Part shown: in pieces, positions 1 to 8,991 of the stretch | Layout: each line of letters begins with the position of its first letter | Numbering within the stretch: position 1 is the stretch's first letter | Source: Candidatus Enterococcus courvalinii | Lineage (GTDB): Bacteria; Bacillota; Bacilli; Lactobacillales; Enterococcaceae | Direction: 5' to 3' | Length of the DNA stretch: 64,000 nt | Assembly (NCBI RefSeq): GCF_017315945.1 | Contig: NZ_JAFLWI010000004.1 | Span: forward strand, 1-64,000 | Notes under the pieces: generated by a model | Told to the model about the DNA's origin: nothing | Seen by the model: the letters and a program-made list of their open reading frames with translations, nothing else | The model's database searches: none | Program-made: the position numbers and the translations under genes

Positions 1-177
1 TTCGAGTCCTTGGGTCTTTTTGTGGGATAATATGTAAGATAACTTCACTGGTGATGATTTAGAAGATTGATTTTAGTGATAACCATAAAGAAAAAAATAT
101 TGTTTCTGTACGACCAACTATAGAAGTAACTTGCTAGAGAATTTTTAATAAGTATATGAACAAGTGATTTCAGTGTC

Positions 178-477
178 TTATGAGATGTTTAAAAATATGA
201 CTAGAAAAATAACTATGCAAGTAACTGTCATATACATAATGTTTTCAAATTTTCGTGTCTTTGTTTTAAAAAAGAAACCGGGTTCAGTTGAAAAAAAGTT
301 ACTACGATACTTAAGTGGGCTAAAATTCCCTATTAATATCCCTATCAACAAGAGATAAAATGGCCAGTTTGGTGTGATTCCTCTATCTAAAAACGCCCAT
401 ACTACCGAAATTCCATAGATTATAAACTGAATGAGTGTTACAATGAAAAACTTTTTATTGCCATTTTCATTATCCAA
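178..477 (-). CDS. Small hypothetical membrane protein
   Basis: A 99-residue protein of unknown function. I do not recognise a family. It has three hydrophobic stretches, at about residues 10-28, 38-50 and 80-97, so it is probably an integral membrane protein with a short basic loop (KTKTRKFEN) before the last segment. The start is a TTG codon. I accept it because GGAGGA lies 7 nt upstream on the minus strand, a spacing and strength that chance rarely gives. It stands alone, and the gene to its right is divergent. No partner or regulator is visible. Confidence 0.6.
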   Translation of the reverse strand: MDNENGNKKFFIVTLIQFIIYGISVVWAFLDRGITPNWPFYLLLIGILIGNFSPLKYRSNFFSTEPGFFFKTKTRKFENIMYMTVTCIVIFLVIFLNIS

Positions 478-860
478 GTTTTATTCCTCCATATCGTTTT
501 ATGTCATTTTACCATTATCATTGAAGGTTACACAAAAAGTCTTTGATTTATTTCAAGTATAACTGAAAAAGCTAGCGGAACCGACTTTGATTTTACTTGA
601 ACCAAGAGCGTAGTTACTGAATTAATTACTTATTTTATTGATTTTAATAAGTGAATCAGAAAAAATATCTGACAAAAACTATGAGCAGAAAGAACTTACT
701 TTTCAGAGCAGAATTACTATAGATCCTTAATAGGATAAGTTGTTAATTATTTATTATTGTGACAAGGATAAATTATGAAGGAAAGAACAAGTTGTTTTGT
801 CTTCATTATTACCTTTTTCAAATCAGCATAAGTTTTCACTATTTATAATTACGCAGGTAA

Positions 861-889
861 TTGTAGTAATAGATATAGTTCGTTATAAT
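861..889 (+). promoter_or_regulatory. Putative sigma-A promoter of the lipoprotein gene
   Basis: TTGTAG (861-866) and TATAAT (884-889) are separated by 17 bp, about 45 bp before the lipoprotein start. The -10 is perfect and the -35 partial. Confidence 0.5.
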
Positions 890-934
890 AACTTTGTAAT
901 GATAAATTAAAGTTATTTTATGAGGAGTTATAAA

Positions 935-1612
935 ATGAAAAAAGTGTCGATCATCAGTTTATTGTTTACAACGTTATTGTTGACTGCTTGCCAACAAAAC
1001 AAAGAGGTGAGTTCTACGTCCTCGTCTACTAAAATTAGTCAAGAAACAACGATCACTTCTACAGAACATTCAGCTACTACAACGGAAATGAGTACAAGCA
1101 AAAGCTCTGTCTCTACAGAATCAAGTAGCCAGCAGATGACCATGGAAAGCAGTAGTTCTTCGGTTAGAGAAAGTCAAGTGGTGAATGTTTTGTGGAGTAA
1201 GGCTAAAGCACAACAATTAAACACATTTATGGCTAGCTGGGGACAAACCATGAAACAAAGTTATAAAGAATATGGTCCTGGAAATAACGTTAATTTATAT
1301 GGTTTACAGCTTCCTGATACAGTTCTCGCTAACACAAATGGCTGGCAAGCGACAGTTAATAATGTGCCAATCACTTTAACTTGGTCGGAAAATGGTGAAG
1401 CTGCTGGCTATGCGTTAGTAGCGGTCTATTCTGATGTGGAGACGCAAGCATCGTTAGCTAAGCATGTTTATTTCTTTACAATTGATGCAGGTGTCCCTAA
1501 AGTCTTGGTGACGAGTCAGAATCAAGGAAATCCTGACAATTATTTATACTTCAAGGAAACAGAGAATCAGCAATTGAAAGATGGATTTACTGAAATTGTG
1601 GGAAATGTATAA
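935..1612 (+). CDS. DUF4767-type lipoprotein
   Basis: A secreted lipoprotein of 225 residues. The N-terminus has a KK start, a hydrophobic segment and the lipobox LLTAC, so lipidation is expected at Cys19. A Ser/Thr-rich linker of about 65 residues follows. The C-terminal domain, starting near VVNVLWSKAKAQQL, resembles DUF4767, found in enterococcal and lactobacillar surface lipoproteins of unknown role. I chose the ATG at 935 because GAGGAG lies 9 nt upstream; an ATG at 920 would place that sequence inside the coding region. The gene is monocistronic and followed by an intrinsic terminator. The function is unknown. The linker suggests the globular domain is held off the membrane, outside the cell. 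Confidence 0.8.
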   Translation: MKKVSIISLLFTTLLLTACQQNKEVSSTSSSTKISQETTITSTEHSATTTEMSTSKSSVSTESSSQQMTMESSSSSVRESQVVNVLWSKAKAQQLNTFMASWGQTMKQSYKEYGPGNNVNLYGLQLPDTVLANTNGWQATVNNVPITLTWSENGEAAGYALVAVYSDVETQASLAKHVYFFTIDAGVPKVLVTSQNQGNPDNYLYFKETENQQLKDGFTEIVGNV

Positions 1613-1820
1613 AACGAAAGTTTAAAATTTTTTGACAAGAAAATAACTTAAAGTGGCTTGTTGATAAGTATAAACCTATTTTTCTAGAAACTTAAAAATC
1701 TCATGAACTTGGTAAGTACAAAAGAAAGCTTAGATATAAAATGAAAAGTATAAGCATTATGATATTTTGCCTTAGGCATGAGTAGTAAAACGAAAAAGAA
1801 TAAATTATTAAAAAGTTTGA

Positions 1821-1861
1821 AAAGCTAGAACTATCGCTGACGTGATAGTTCTAGCTTTTTT
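1821..1861 (+). terminator. Rho-independent terminator
   Basis: A perfect 15-bp stem (AAAGCTAGAACTATC with its complement) has an 8-nt loop and runs into a T tract. It lies about 210 bp after the lipoprotein gene. The stretch 1613-1820 between them holds nothing I recognise. Confidence 0.85.
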
Positions 1862-1984
1862 ATTTAATCCTAGTTGGTTCATCAAAGTTTTTCTGTCTAC
1901 TTACTCAAATGGCTTATTTGAAGAGTCTGTATAATGTAGTACGTGGTCAATATTCTAAAACTTTAAATAACAATTTATAATTCA

Positions 1985-1993
1985 TGATATAAT
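1985..1993 (+). promoter_or_regulatory. Putative extended -10 promoter of hsdR
   Basis: TGATATAAT is an extended -10 element about 80 bp before hsdR. No good -35 is seen at the usual distance. It is probably the promoter of the whole hsdRMS operon. Confidence 0.4.
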
Positions 1994-2075
1994 GAAAACA
2001 TATATTAATTGCTTACGCTTGAGTTGTGTATAAGTAAAAACGGACAGGTAATAAATGATGAAGGGAAGTATTTAA

Positions 2076-5063
2076 TTGGCAGAGGCAAAATTTGAAGAGG
2101 CTTTAATTGCAAAACTGGAAGATGAAGGCTGGACTTATCGAAAAGATTTTTCCAATGTTAGTATAAGGAAGCTTGAACAACATTGGCGAGATATTTTAAA
2201 TGAAATTAATGCACATAAGTTAAATGGGAACCCGCTATCAGATATCGAGTTCGGATTAATTATTCAAGAAGTACGACGTATCCGAACACCTTACGATGCA
2301 CAACTTCTATTGGTAGGAGCGGGTGGAGTAGGTTCAATTCCTATTACTCGTGATGATGGTTCTGGCTTAGAAGTTGAAATTTTTTATGAAGACGATGTAG
2401 CGGGTGGTCGTTCTCGATATGAAATTGTCAATCAAGTAACATTTGATGATCTACCTAAAGGATTAACGACGAAACGAATAATTGATGTGGCCTTGCTTAT
2501 AAATGGAATTCCTGTTGTTCATATCGAAGAAAAAGACGAGCATTTGCAAAATCAGTGGCATGCGTTTGAGCAATTAAAAGGCTATCACGGTGATGGTTTG
2601 TATAAAGGATTGTTTGCATTTGTACAAGTACAATTTATTATGAGTCAACATTCAGCACATTATTTTGCTCGACCAAATGCTTTTGAAAATTACAACAAGA
2701 CTTTTGTATTTGGCTGGCGTGATGAAAATAATAAGGATATAACGGATGCGTTTGAGTTTGCCCATCAGGTAATGGGAATCCCCGCCTTGCATCGTTTAGT
2801 CACTGTTAATATGATACCAGATGCATCAAATGACAACTTGATGGTTATGCGTAGTTATCAGATTCAAGCAACACGAGAAATTTTACAACGAACGAAAGAA
2901 ATGGCAGCAAACGATTTGATTCAAAAAGAAGGTGGGTACATCTGGCATACAACGGGATCCGGGAAAACGGTTACATCTTTCAAGGTTGCACAATTATTAG
3001 CTGCAACTCCTAGAATCCGAAATGTCTTATTCATCGTCGATCGCGTGGATTTGATTGACCAAACTCTTGAGAATTTTAAAGATTTTGCCTATATGCATTT
3101 TAAAAAACGTATTAAAAAAGTTAAAGGCCGAGAATTGAAAAAAGAGTTAAAACATAAAGGTGCGTCACAAATTTTATTGATATCTGTTCAAGGATTAACA
3201 AAAGCTGTTAGACAGGGGCTAAAAAACGACGAATGGAACGTTATTCTTATGGATGAAGCACATAGAAGCGCAAGTGGTGATTCGGTACGATTAATCAAAG
3301 AAGCATTTAAAAAAACTACGTGGTTTGGTTTTACAGGAACGCCTAACTTTTATAGTGATGAAATAAATGATGTGAAAACAACCAGAGATGTTTCAACACA
3401 TGATATTTTCGGAAAGCGACTGCATACGTATACGATTAAAGATGCAATTGGAGACGGAAATGTTTTGGGCTTTGACGTTTCATATTTCAAACCACATTGG
3501 GTGATTGAACGTGCTCAGGAAGGATTTTCAGAAAAAGAATATGAAAAGGAAGTCTATCAAAGTGATGTTTATCGTCAAGAAGTAGTACAGGATATTCTAG
3601 ATAATTGGAAGAAGACATCTAGTGGCGCATTGGTTGCAGGGAAGAGAGAAGAGAATGCTTTTCAGGCAATGTTAGCTGTTTCTGGTAAGCAAGCTGTTAT
3701 TCACTATTACAATATTTTTAAAGAAAAAGCACCAGATTTAAATGTCGCAATGACGTTTTCTCGAGGCGAATCAAATGAATATGGTACCAAAGAACAAAAT
3801 GAAGCATTGAAGAAAGCTATTGCTAGCTATACGAAAAAGTTTAATGTACCAAGCATTTTAGATGCTAAAGATCCAGCTCGTGCTTATATGGTAGATATCA
3901 CTAAACGTTTGGCACGTAAGAAACCATATAATCAAGGTAAAGAAGATGAACGATTAGATTTAGTGATAGTATCTGATCAATTGTTAACAGGATTTGACTC
4001 GAAGTATATCAATATGATCTACATGGATAAAATGCTTAAAGAAGGAATGCTTATTCAGGCAATGTCTCGTACAAATAGAACCCTAGATCGCAATAGTAAA
4101 CCTCATGGTAAAGTACGCTTTTACCGTCAGGGAGATGAGATGCAAGGCTTTGTTGAAAACGCATTGCGCATTTATACAAAAGGTGGAAATGATACACTCC
4201 AAGAGGCAGAAGAAGAGACCGGAAACCATCTTCCCAAAGATTTGGTTACTGATGATATTTTGGCTAAACCACAAAGTCATCAGATTATTGATTTAGAAGA
4301 AGATGTTTCCAGACTAAAAGAGTTAGCAGGCAATGATTTTAGTCAAATTCCACGAGGACAAAATAATCTAAAAGAGTTTGTAAACGTAGGTTTGTCTACA
4401 CAAAATAAAATCCAACGATTAGTACAACAGGGGTATGAATTGGAGAGCGAAATTGAAGAATTGAATGAAAAATGTGAACCAACTGGTAAGATGGTTCGAC
4501 TTAATATTTCAAGTATAGAAGAATTTGGTGCATTACAAGCTCGATTAAATGATGCTAGGGAAAAACTACCTGAACCAGAACGTCCTGATTTAACTGAAAT
4601 TAAAATAGGAATTGAATTGTATAGTCATCAAATCATTGATTACGATATGTTAGTGGAACTTTTGAATACATTCATTGATGAACAAACTGAACCAAATAAA
4701 GAAGCAATCAATAAACATATTACACCGATGGATGATGAAAGCCGCAAAGAAATTCATGCGATTGTGGATGACATTGAGTCTGGAGAAATTACTACACACT
4801 TTACAACAGAATCTCTTCAAAAAACGCGAAAGAAGTATCGCACAGAACTTCGAGAATTAAAACTTCGCCGTTGGGCAGCAAATCAACATGTCAATGGCAA
4901 CCGGATTGTGGAAGCTTTTGATTTATTTTTACCTGGACATAACTTGATTGAAAACCAAAAATTAGCAGATCTTCTGCATGAAATTGAGGAGGAAGAGAAC
5001 ATCGGATTCTTTGAGTCATCAGATTTTGAAGAATCAGTAATGAACTTTTTTAATTCTTTGTAG
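2076..5063 (+). CDS. hsdR: Type I restriction endonuclease subunit R
   Basis: The motor and nuclease subunit of a type I restriction-modification enzyme. It translocates DNA with ATP and cuts unmethylated DNA far from the target site. The N-terminal nuclease domain shows a PD-(D/E)XK signature, with Asp in IIDVALL near residue 136 and EEK near 150. The helicase part has Walker A TTGSGKT near residue 292 and the DEAH box near 392. The length of 995 residues is typical. The start is TTG at 2076, preceded by GAAGGGAAG at a usable distance; no better ATG precedes it. The gene order R-M-S, with a 46-bp gap to hsdM, indicates one operon. Nothing suggests inactivation. Confidence 0.95.
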   Translation: MAEAKFEEALIAKLEDEGWTYRKDFSNVSIRKLEQHWRDILNEINAHKLNGNPLSDIEFGLIIQEVRRIRTPYDAQLLLVGAGGVGSIPITRDDGSGLEVEIFYEDDVAGGRSRYEIVNQVTFDDLPKGLTTKRIIDVALLINGIPVVHIEEKDEHLQNQWHAFEQLKGYHGDGLYKGLFAFVQVQFIMSQHSAHYFARPNAFENYNKTFVFGWRDENNKDITDAFEFAHQVMGIPALHRLVTVNMIPDASNDNLMVMRSYQIQATREILQRTKEMAANDLIQKEGGYIWHTTGSGKTVTSFKVAQLLAATPRIRNVLFIVDRVDLIDQTLENFKDFAYMHFKKRIKKVKGRELKKELKHKGASQILLISVQGLTKAVRQGLKNDEWNVILMDEAHRSASGDSVRLIKEAFKKTTWFGFTGTPNFYSDEINDVKTTRDVSTHDIFGKRLHTYTIKDAIGDGNVLGFDVSYFKPHWVIERAQEGFSEKEYEKEVYQSDVYRQEVVQDILDNWKKTSSGALVAGKREENAFQAMLAVSGKQAVIHYYNIFKEKAPDLNVAMTFSRGESNEYGTKEQNEALKKAIASYTKKFNVPSILDAKDPARAYMVDITKRLARKKPYNQGKEDERLDLVIVSDQLLTGFDSKYINMIYMDKMLKEGMLIQAMSRTNRTLDRNSKPHGKVRFYRQGDEMQGFVENALRIYTKGGNDTLQEAEEETGNHLPKDLVTDDILAKPQSHQIIDLEEDVSRLKELAGNDFSQIPRGQNNLKEFVNVGLSTQNKIQRLVQQGYELESEIEELNEKCEPTGKMVRLNISSIEEFGALQARLNDAREKLPEPERPDLTEIKIGIELYSHQIIDYDMLVELLNTFIDEQTEPNKEAINKHITPMDDESRKEIHAIVDDIESGEITTHFTTESLQKTRKKYRTELRELKLRRWAANQHVNGNRIVEAFDLFLPGHNLIENQKLADLLHEIEEEENIGFFESSDFEESVMNFFNSL

Positions 5064-5109
5064 AGAGTACATTTTAATTTTGAAGACTGAGTGAAAGAAG
5101 GAAAGACTA

Positions 5110-6699
5110 ATGGCGTTATCAAATGAACAACAAACAAAAATGTGGGGGATGCTTAATCAAACAAGAGGACAAATTGGATTAACAGCATATAAAGATTATA
5201 TATTTGGCATCTTATTTTATAAATATCTATCTGAAAAGGCGACACGCTGGCTAGAAAACGTTTTACGTGGAGAAACTTGGGAAAGTGTTTATTCTCAGGA
5301 TTCTGCTAAAGCGCTGGATTACATGAACAAAAATCTTGGTTATGCCATTCAACCAAATGATTTTTTTGAAGATTGGAAGAAAGCAATTGACGGCGATCGA
5401 TTTAATATTGGAATGATGACGGACTCTTTTGGCCATTTCAATCAACAAATCGCATTTAACGCAAAGGGAGATTTTGAGGGGATTTTTGATGGCATGCGTT
5501 TTGATAGTGCTGATCTAGGTGCTAACGCACAAGCACGTGCTAGTGTAATGATTTCAATGATTGAGCTACTATCTTCGCCAGAATTTGATTTATCAGGTGG
5601 TGAAGATACGGTTTCGGATATCTATGAATACTTAGTTGCCCAGTTTGCTACGGTACTAGCTTCTGATATGGGACAGTATTATACACCAAAAGAAATTTCA
5701 GATGTAATGGCTCGAATTTTGACACACGGACGGGAAGATAAAGAGAGCTTCTCTATTTATGATCCTACAGTAGGATCAGGTTCTCTTTTACTTACAACAG
5801 CTAGTTATATGAAAAATTCAAATAGACGTGGAATGATAAAGTATTTTGGTCAGGAAAAAGACGCTACGCCTTACCGACTAGCCAGAATGAACTTGATGAT
5901 GCATGGTGTTGAATATAATGACATTAATGTCAACCATGCCGATACGCTTGAGAGCGACTGGCCAGACGGAGTAGTGGAAGGAAAAGATTCTCCACGAATG
6001 TTTGATGCGGTTATGGCTAATCCACCATACTCAGCTCATTGGAATAATAAGGATCGTGAAGATGACCCACGGTGGCGTGAATATGGAGTTGCTCCAAAAA
6101 CAAAGGCAGACTACGCATTCTTGCTGCATTGCTTATATCATTTAGAAGAGAATGGTCGTATGGCGATTATTCTGCCACATGGTGTGCTATTTCGTGGGGC
6201 AGCAGAAGGACGAATTCGTAAGACGCTAATTGATAAACATCAGATTGAAGCAATAATAGGCTTCCCTGATAAGTTATTTTTAAATACATCTATCCCAGTT
6301 TGTGTCTTAATTCTAAGAAAAAATCGAATGGATTCAGATGTCTTATTTATTGATGCAAGTAAGGAATTTGAAAAATTGAAGAATCAAAAACGCTTACGCG
6401 CAGAAGATGTTGAAAAAATTGTTGATACAGTAATTAACCATAGAGAAATTGATAAATATTCTCACATTGCATCATTAGAAGAAATCAAAGAAAATGATTA
6501 CAATTTAAATATTCCACGATATGTGGACACTTTTGAAGAAGAGGAACCAATTGATTTAATAGCGCTAAGTAAGGAAATTGTTACATTAAATACTGAGATT
6601 GAAAAAACTGAAAGTGAGTTTTTGGCGTTGTTAGATGAATTAGCTGTAACGCCAGAGACAAAAGAAATAATTGAAGCTACAAAGGCGGTATTTCGATGA
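5110..6699 (+). CDS. hsdM: Type I DNA methyltransferase subunit M
   Basis: The N6-adenine methyltransferase subunit, which with HsdS forms the M2S modification enzyme and joins HsdR for restriction. The N-terminal helical HsdM_N domain spans about residues 1-150. The SAM-binding motif I (DPTVGSGSLL) begins near residue 217, and the catalytic NPPY motif, which marks N6-adenine methylation, lies near 305. The length of 529 residues is normal. The ATG at 5110 follows GAAAGAAGGAAAG. The last four bases overlap the start of hsdS (ATGA), a usual sign of translational coupling. The methylase can serve every HsdS version that the inversion locus downstream can produce. Confidence 0.95.
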   Translation: MALSNEQQTKMWGMLNQTRGQIGLTAYKDYIFGILFYKYLSEKATRWLENVLRGETWESVYSQDSAKALDYMNKNLGYAIQPNDFFEDWKKAIDGDRFNIGMMTDSFGHFNQQIAFNAKGDFEGIFDGMRFDSADLGANAQARASVMISMIELLSSPEFDLSGGEDTVSDIYEYLVAQFATVLASDMGQYYTPKEISDVMARILTHGREDKESFSIYDPTVGSGSLLLTTASYMKNSNRRGMIKYFGQEKDATPYRLARMNLMMHGVEYNDINVNHADTLESDWPDGVVEGKDSPRMFDAVMANPPYSAHWNNKDREDDPRWREYGVAPKTKADYAFLLHCLYHLEENGRMAIILPHGVLFRGAAEGRIRKTLIDKHQIEAIIGFPDKLFLNTSIPVCVLILRKNRMDSDVLFIDASKEFEKLKNQKRLRAEDVEKIVDTVINHREIDKYSHIASLEEIKENDYNLNIPRYVDTFEEEEPIDLIALSKEIVTLNTEIEKTESEFLALLDELAVTPETKEIIEATKAVFR

Positions 6700-7934
6700 A
6701 AGATGAGAGAAAAAATACCCCTGTGATTCGATTTGCTGGTTTTTTTGACGCGTGGGAACTGCGTAAGCTTGGGGAGGTTGCAGAAATAGTCGGTGGCGGA
6801 ACACCGAGCACAGGAAACCCAGAATATTGGGGTAGAGATATTGACTGGTACTCTCCAGCAGAAATTGGCGATCAAGACTATGTCTCAGGCAGCCAGAAGA
6901 AAATTACACACCTTGGATTACAAAAAAGTTCTGCCAAAATTCTTCCTGCGGGTACTGTTCTTTTTACATCCAGAGCCGGGATTGGAAGTACTGCGATTTT
7001 AGCAAAAGAGGGAGCCACTAATCAGGGATTTCAGTCAATTCTTCCTAGAAAAAATGTACTTGATTCATATTTTATATATTCAAGAACAGGGGAGCTAAAA
7101 CGTTACGGAGAAGTGACAGGCGCTGGTTCAACTTTTGTTGAAGTTTCTGGCAAGCAAATGGCGCAAATGCCAATTTGTATTCCGGATATAAAGGAACAGG
7201 AACAGATTGGGAGTTTCTTCAAACAACTTGACGGCACTATCACCCTTCATCAGCGTAAGATAGAAGCTATACAGCAGATTAAGAAAGGCTTCCTACAGCA
7301 GATGTTCCCAACAAATGAAGAATCGGTTCCAAGGGGACGGTTCGCTGATTTTGAAGAAAAGTGGGAACAACGTAAGCTGTCCGAGCTTGCAGAGTCATTT
7401 GAATATGGATTGAATGCTACTTCGACTGATTACAATGGAGAAAATAAGTATCTTCGCATTACAGATATTGATGATAACAGCCGAGAATTTATTCAAGATG
7501 GTTTAACTTCGCCAGATATTGATTTATCTTCAGCAGATAATTATAAACTTCAAAAAGGCGACGTACTTTTTGCGAGAACTGGAGCAAGCGTCGGGAAAAC
7601 ATATCGTTATCAAGAAAAAGATGGTTTGGTTTACTATGCAGGTTTCTTGATTCGAGCTCGAATTAAACCAGAATTTGACTCTGATTTCGTGTTTCAAAAT
7701 ACACTAACCGATAGATACAATAACTTTATTAGAATAACATCACAGCGTTCTGGTCAGCCAGGTGTTAATGCAAAAGAGTATGGTGACTTTCAAATTTCTG
7801 TTCCAAATTTTGATGAACAGAAAAAGATTGGAAAGTTTTTCAAAAGTATTGATGATTTATTCACCCTTCATCAAGATCAATTGAACAAACTAAAAACCGT
7901 AAAAAAAGCCTACCTCCAAAACATGTTCATATAA
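6696..7934 (+). CDS. hsdS: Type I specificity subunit S (expressed copy)
   Basis: HsdS determines the DNA sequence recognised by the type I enzyme. Of 412 residues, a short N-terminal lead (1-20) is followed by target-recognition domain 1 (about 22-160), the central conserved helix with TLHQRK (about 180-210), target-recognition domain 2 (about 225-355) and a C-terminal conserved helix ending KKAYLQNMFI. The ATG overlaps hsdM. Three short segments at 6748-6767, 7235-7259 and 7917-7930 recur inverted in the second hsdS on the other side of the recombinase, in matching reading frames. Domain exchange by inversion would therefore keep the protein open. This copy alone has the normal 5' end and operon promoter. 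Confidence 0.93.
   Translation: MKDERKNTPVIRFAGFFDAWELRKLGEVAEIVGGGTPSTGNPEYWGRDIDWYSPAEIGDQDYVSGSQKKITHLGLQKSSAKILPAGTVLFTSRAGIGSTAILAKEGATNQGFQSILPRKNVLDSYFIYSRTGELKRYGEVTGAGSTFVEVSGKQMAQMPICIPDIKEQEQIGSFFKQLDGTITLHQRKIEAIQQIKKGFLQQMFPTNEESVPRGRFADFEEKWEQRKLSELAESFEYGLNATSTDYNGENKYLRITDIDDNSREFIQDGLTSPDIDLSSADNYKLQKGDVLFARTGASVGKTYRYQEKDGLVYYAGFLIRARIKPEFDSDFVFQNTLTDRYNNFIRITSQRSGQPGVNAKEYGDFQISVPNFDEQKKIGKFFKSIDDLFTLHQDQLNKLKTVKKAYLQNMFI
6748..6767 (+). repeat. Inverted repeat IR1, left copy
   Basis: ACGCGTGGGAACTGCGTAAG lies at the border of the HsdS N-terminal lead and TRD1. The inverted partner at 10129-10148 differs at one base of 20. Both are read in the same codon phase (AWE-x-RK). 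Confidence 0.85.
7235..7259 (+). repeat. Inverted repeat IR2, left copy
   Basis: A 25-bp segment encodes the central TITLHQRK helix of HsdS. The inverted partner is 9625-9649 with one mismatch, in the same codon phase. It is the best-matched candidate crossover site for exchange of TRD2. Confidence 0.88.
7917..7930 (+). repeat. Inverted repeat IR3, left copy
   Basis: CAAAACATGTTCAT encodes the last residues (QNMF) of HsdS. The inverted partner at 8996-9009 is identical over 14 bp. It could be a site or just conserved coding sequence. Confidence 0.6.
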
Positions 7935-7938
7935 AACA

Positions 7939-7973
7939 ATCCCCATCCAGCTTCTACCTTAGCTTGATGGGGA
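7939..7973. terminator. Bidirectional stem-loop between hsdS and the recombinase
   Basis: ATCCCCATC pairs with GATGGGGAT, with an inner AGCT/AGCT pairing, in the 46-bp gap between two convergent genes. The T tracts on both sides are weak, so termination is plausible but not certain. Confidence 0.6.
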
Positions 7974-7980
7974 TTTGCTA

Positions 7981-8910
7981 TCACATCAACATGGATAAAT
8001 GTCGGATAATTTTATCGTTATCCTGATTTTCTAATTCTTGAATAATATGCAGATATGTTTCCTGAGTCGTCGTCATACTAGAATGTCCCAACCGATTTGC
8101 AACGCTGGCAATTGAAACACCTGCAAATAAAAGTAAAGATGCATGAGTATGTCGCAAACTATGAACTGTAATAATTGGGATGTTTGCACGAGTGCACAAT
8201 ACTCCCAAACGATTATTAATAGTGGAATTGAATACTCTGCTCTTAACAAAAATTGGTTTATCTGGTTCTTTCGCTTTAATTAATTGTGAAAATTGCATGG
8301 CTAATTGCCAGTCGATTTGAATTTTTCTATTGGATGATTCATTTTTTGTTGGTTGGAAAGAGCCAGTTGTCTTTTTATAATTCCAAGTTTTATTAATGTC
8401 TATTTTTTGTTTGGAAAAATCAAAATCTAACGGTGTCAAAGCCAATGCTTCAGAAAAGCGAAGACCTGTTTTAACAACTAACAAGATAAACCAATCCCAA
8501 TTAATTTCTTCTGTCAAATTCAGCTCTTTTAATAAAGCTTGAACTTCAAATTGATTTAGAAATTTTGCTTTTTTGGGTCGAGGAGCTTTTCCTTTAATAA
8601 TGATTTTTCTTGTAGGGTTTTGCGTAAGAACACCCTCATCCACTGCATCTAAAATAGCACCTTTCAAATGATGATGAAAATCCATAGTAGTCTGCTTTTC
8701 ATGGGTAAGCGCATAATCATTTAACAATTGTTGATAGCTATATCGATCTAGTTCCTTTAGTTTTAAATTTGGTGCAAGTTCTTGTAATTTTTGTTCGACT
8801 ACATAGTATTTTTGTAAGGTAATAGAACGAATAGCTCCCACCTTATAGAGATTCACCCATTCTTTAAAATACTCATGAAACATTTGCTCTTTTCTTCTTT
8901 TTGCTTTCAT
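7981..8910 (-). CDS. Tyrosine site-specific recombinase beside hsdS
   Basis: A phage-integrase-family recombinase of 309 residues. The catalytic residues are visible: Arg151 (TGLRFSEAL), His249-x-x-Arg252 (HSLRH), His275 (LGHSS) and the nucleophile Tyr285 (TYLHI). The N-terminal 110 residues look like the SAM-like DNA-binding arm domain. GGGAGG precedes the ATG. It lies between two inverted hsdS genes and no other phage gene is near. Its probable job is therefore inversion of hsdS segments, as known for the recombinases of phase-variable type I loci in streptococci (the SpnIII/ivr type). It could instead be a remnant of an integrated element, but no attachment site or cargo supports that. Confidence 0.9.
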   Translation of the reverse strand: MKAKRRKEQMFHEYFKEWVNLYKVGAIRSITLQKYYVVEQKLQELAPNLKLKELDRYSYQQLLNDYALTHEKQTTMDFHHHLKGAILDAVDEGVLTQNPTRKIIIKGKAPRPKKAKFLNQFEVQALLKELNLTEEINWDWFILLVVKTGLRFSEALALTPLDFDFSKQKIDINKTWNYKKTTGSFQPTKNESSNRKIQIDWQLAMQFSQLIKAKEPDKPIFVKSRVFNSTINNRLGVLCTRANIPIITVHSLRHTHASLLLFAGVSIASVANRLGHSSMTTTQETYLHIIQELENQDNDKIIRHLSMLM

Positions 8911-8991
8911 AAAAAACCTCCCAGATAATTGATAGATGAGTACATCATCTTTGTTTATTATCTAGGGAGTTAGTTGGAGTGTAAATATTGC

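Noticed and set aside
1-20. TTCGAGTCC at the left edge resembles the T-loop of a tRNA.
   Set aside because: Only the edge is visible, no CCA end or matching acceptor arm can be checked, so no tRNA is called.
7981-8910. The recombinase as the integrase of a prophage or genomic island.
   Set aside because: No phage or cargo genes or attachment repeats lie around it; the inverted hsdS pair explains it better.
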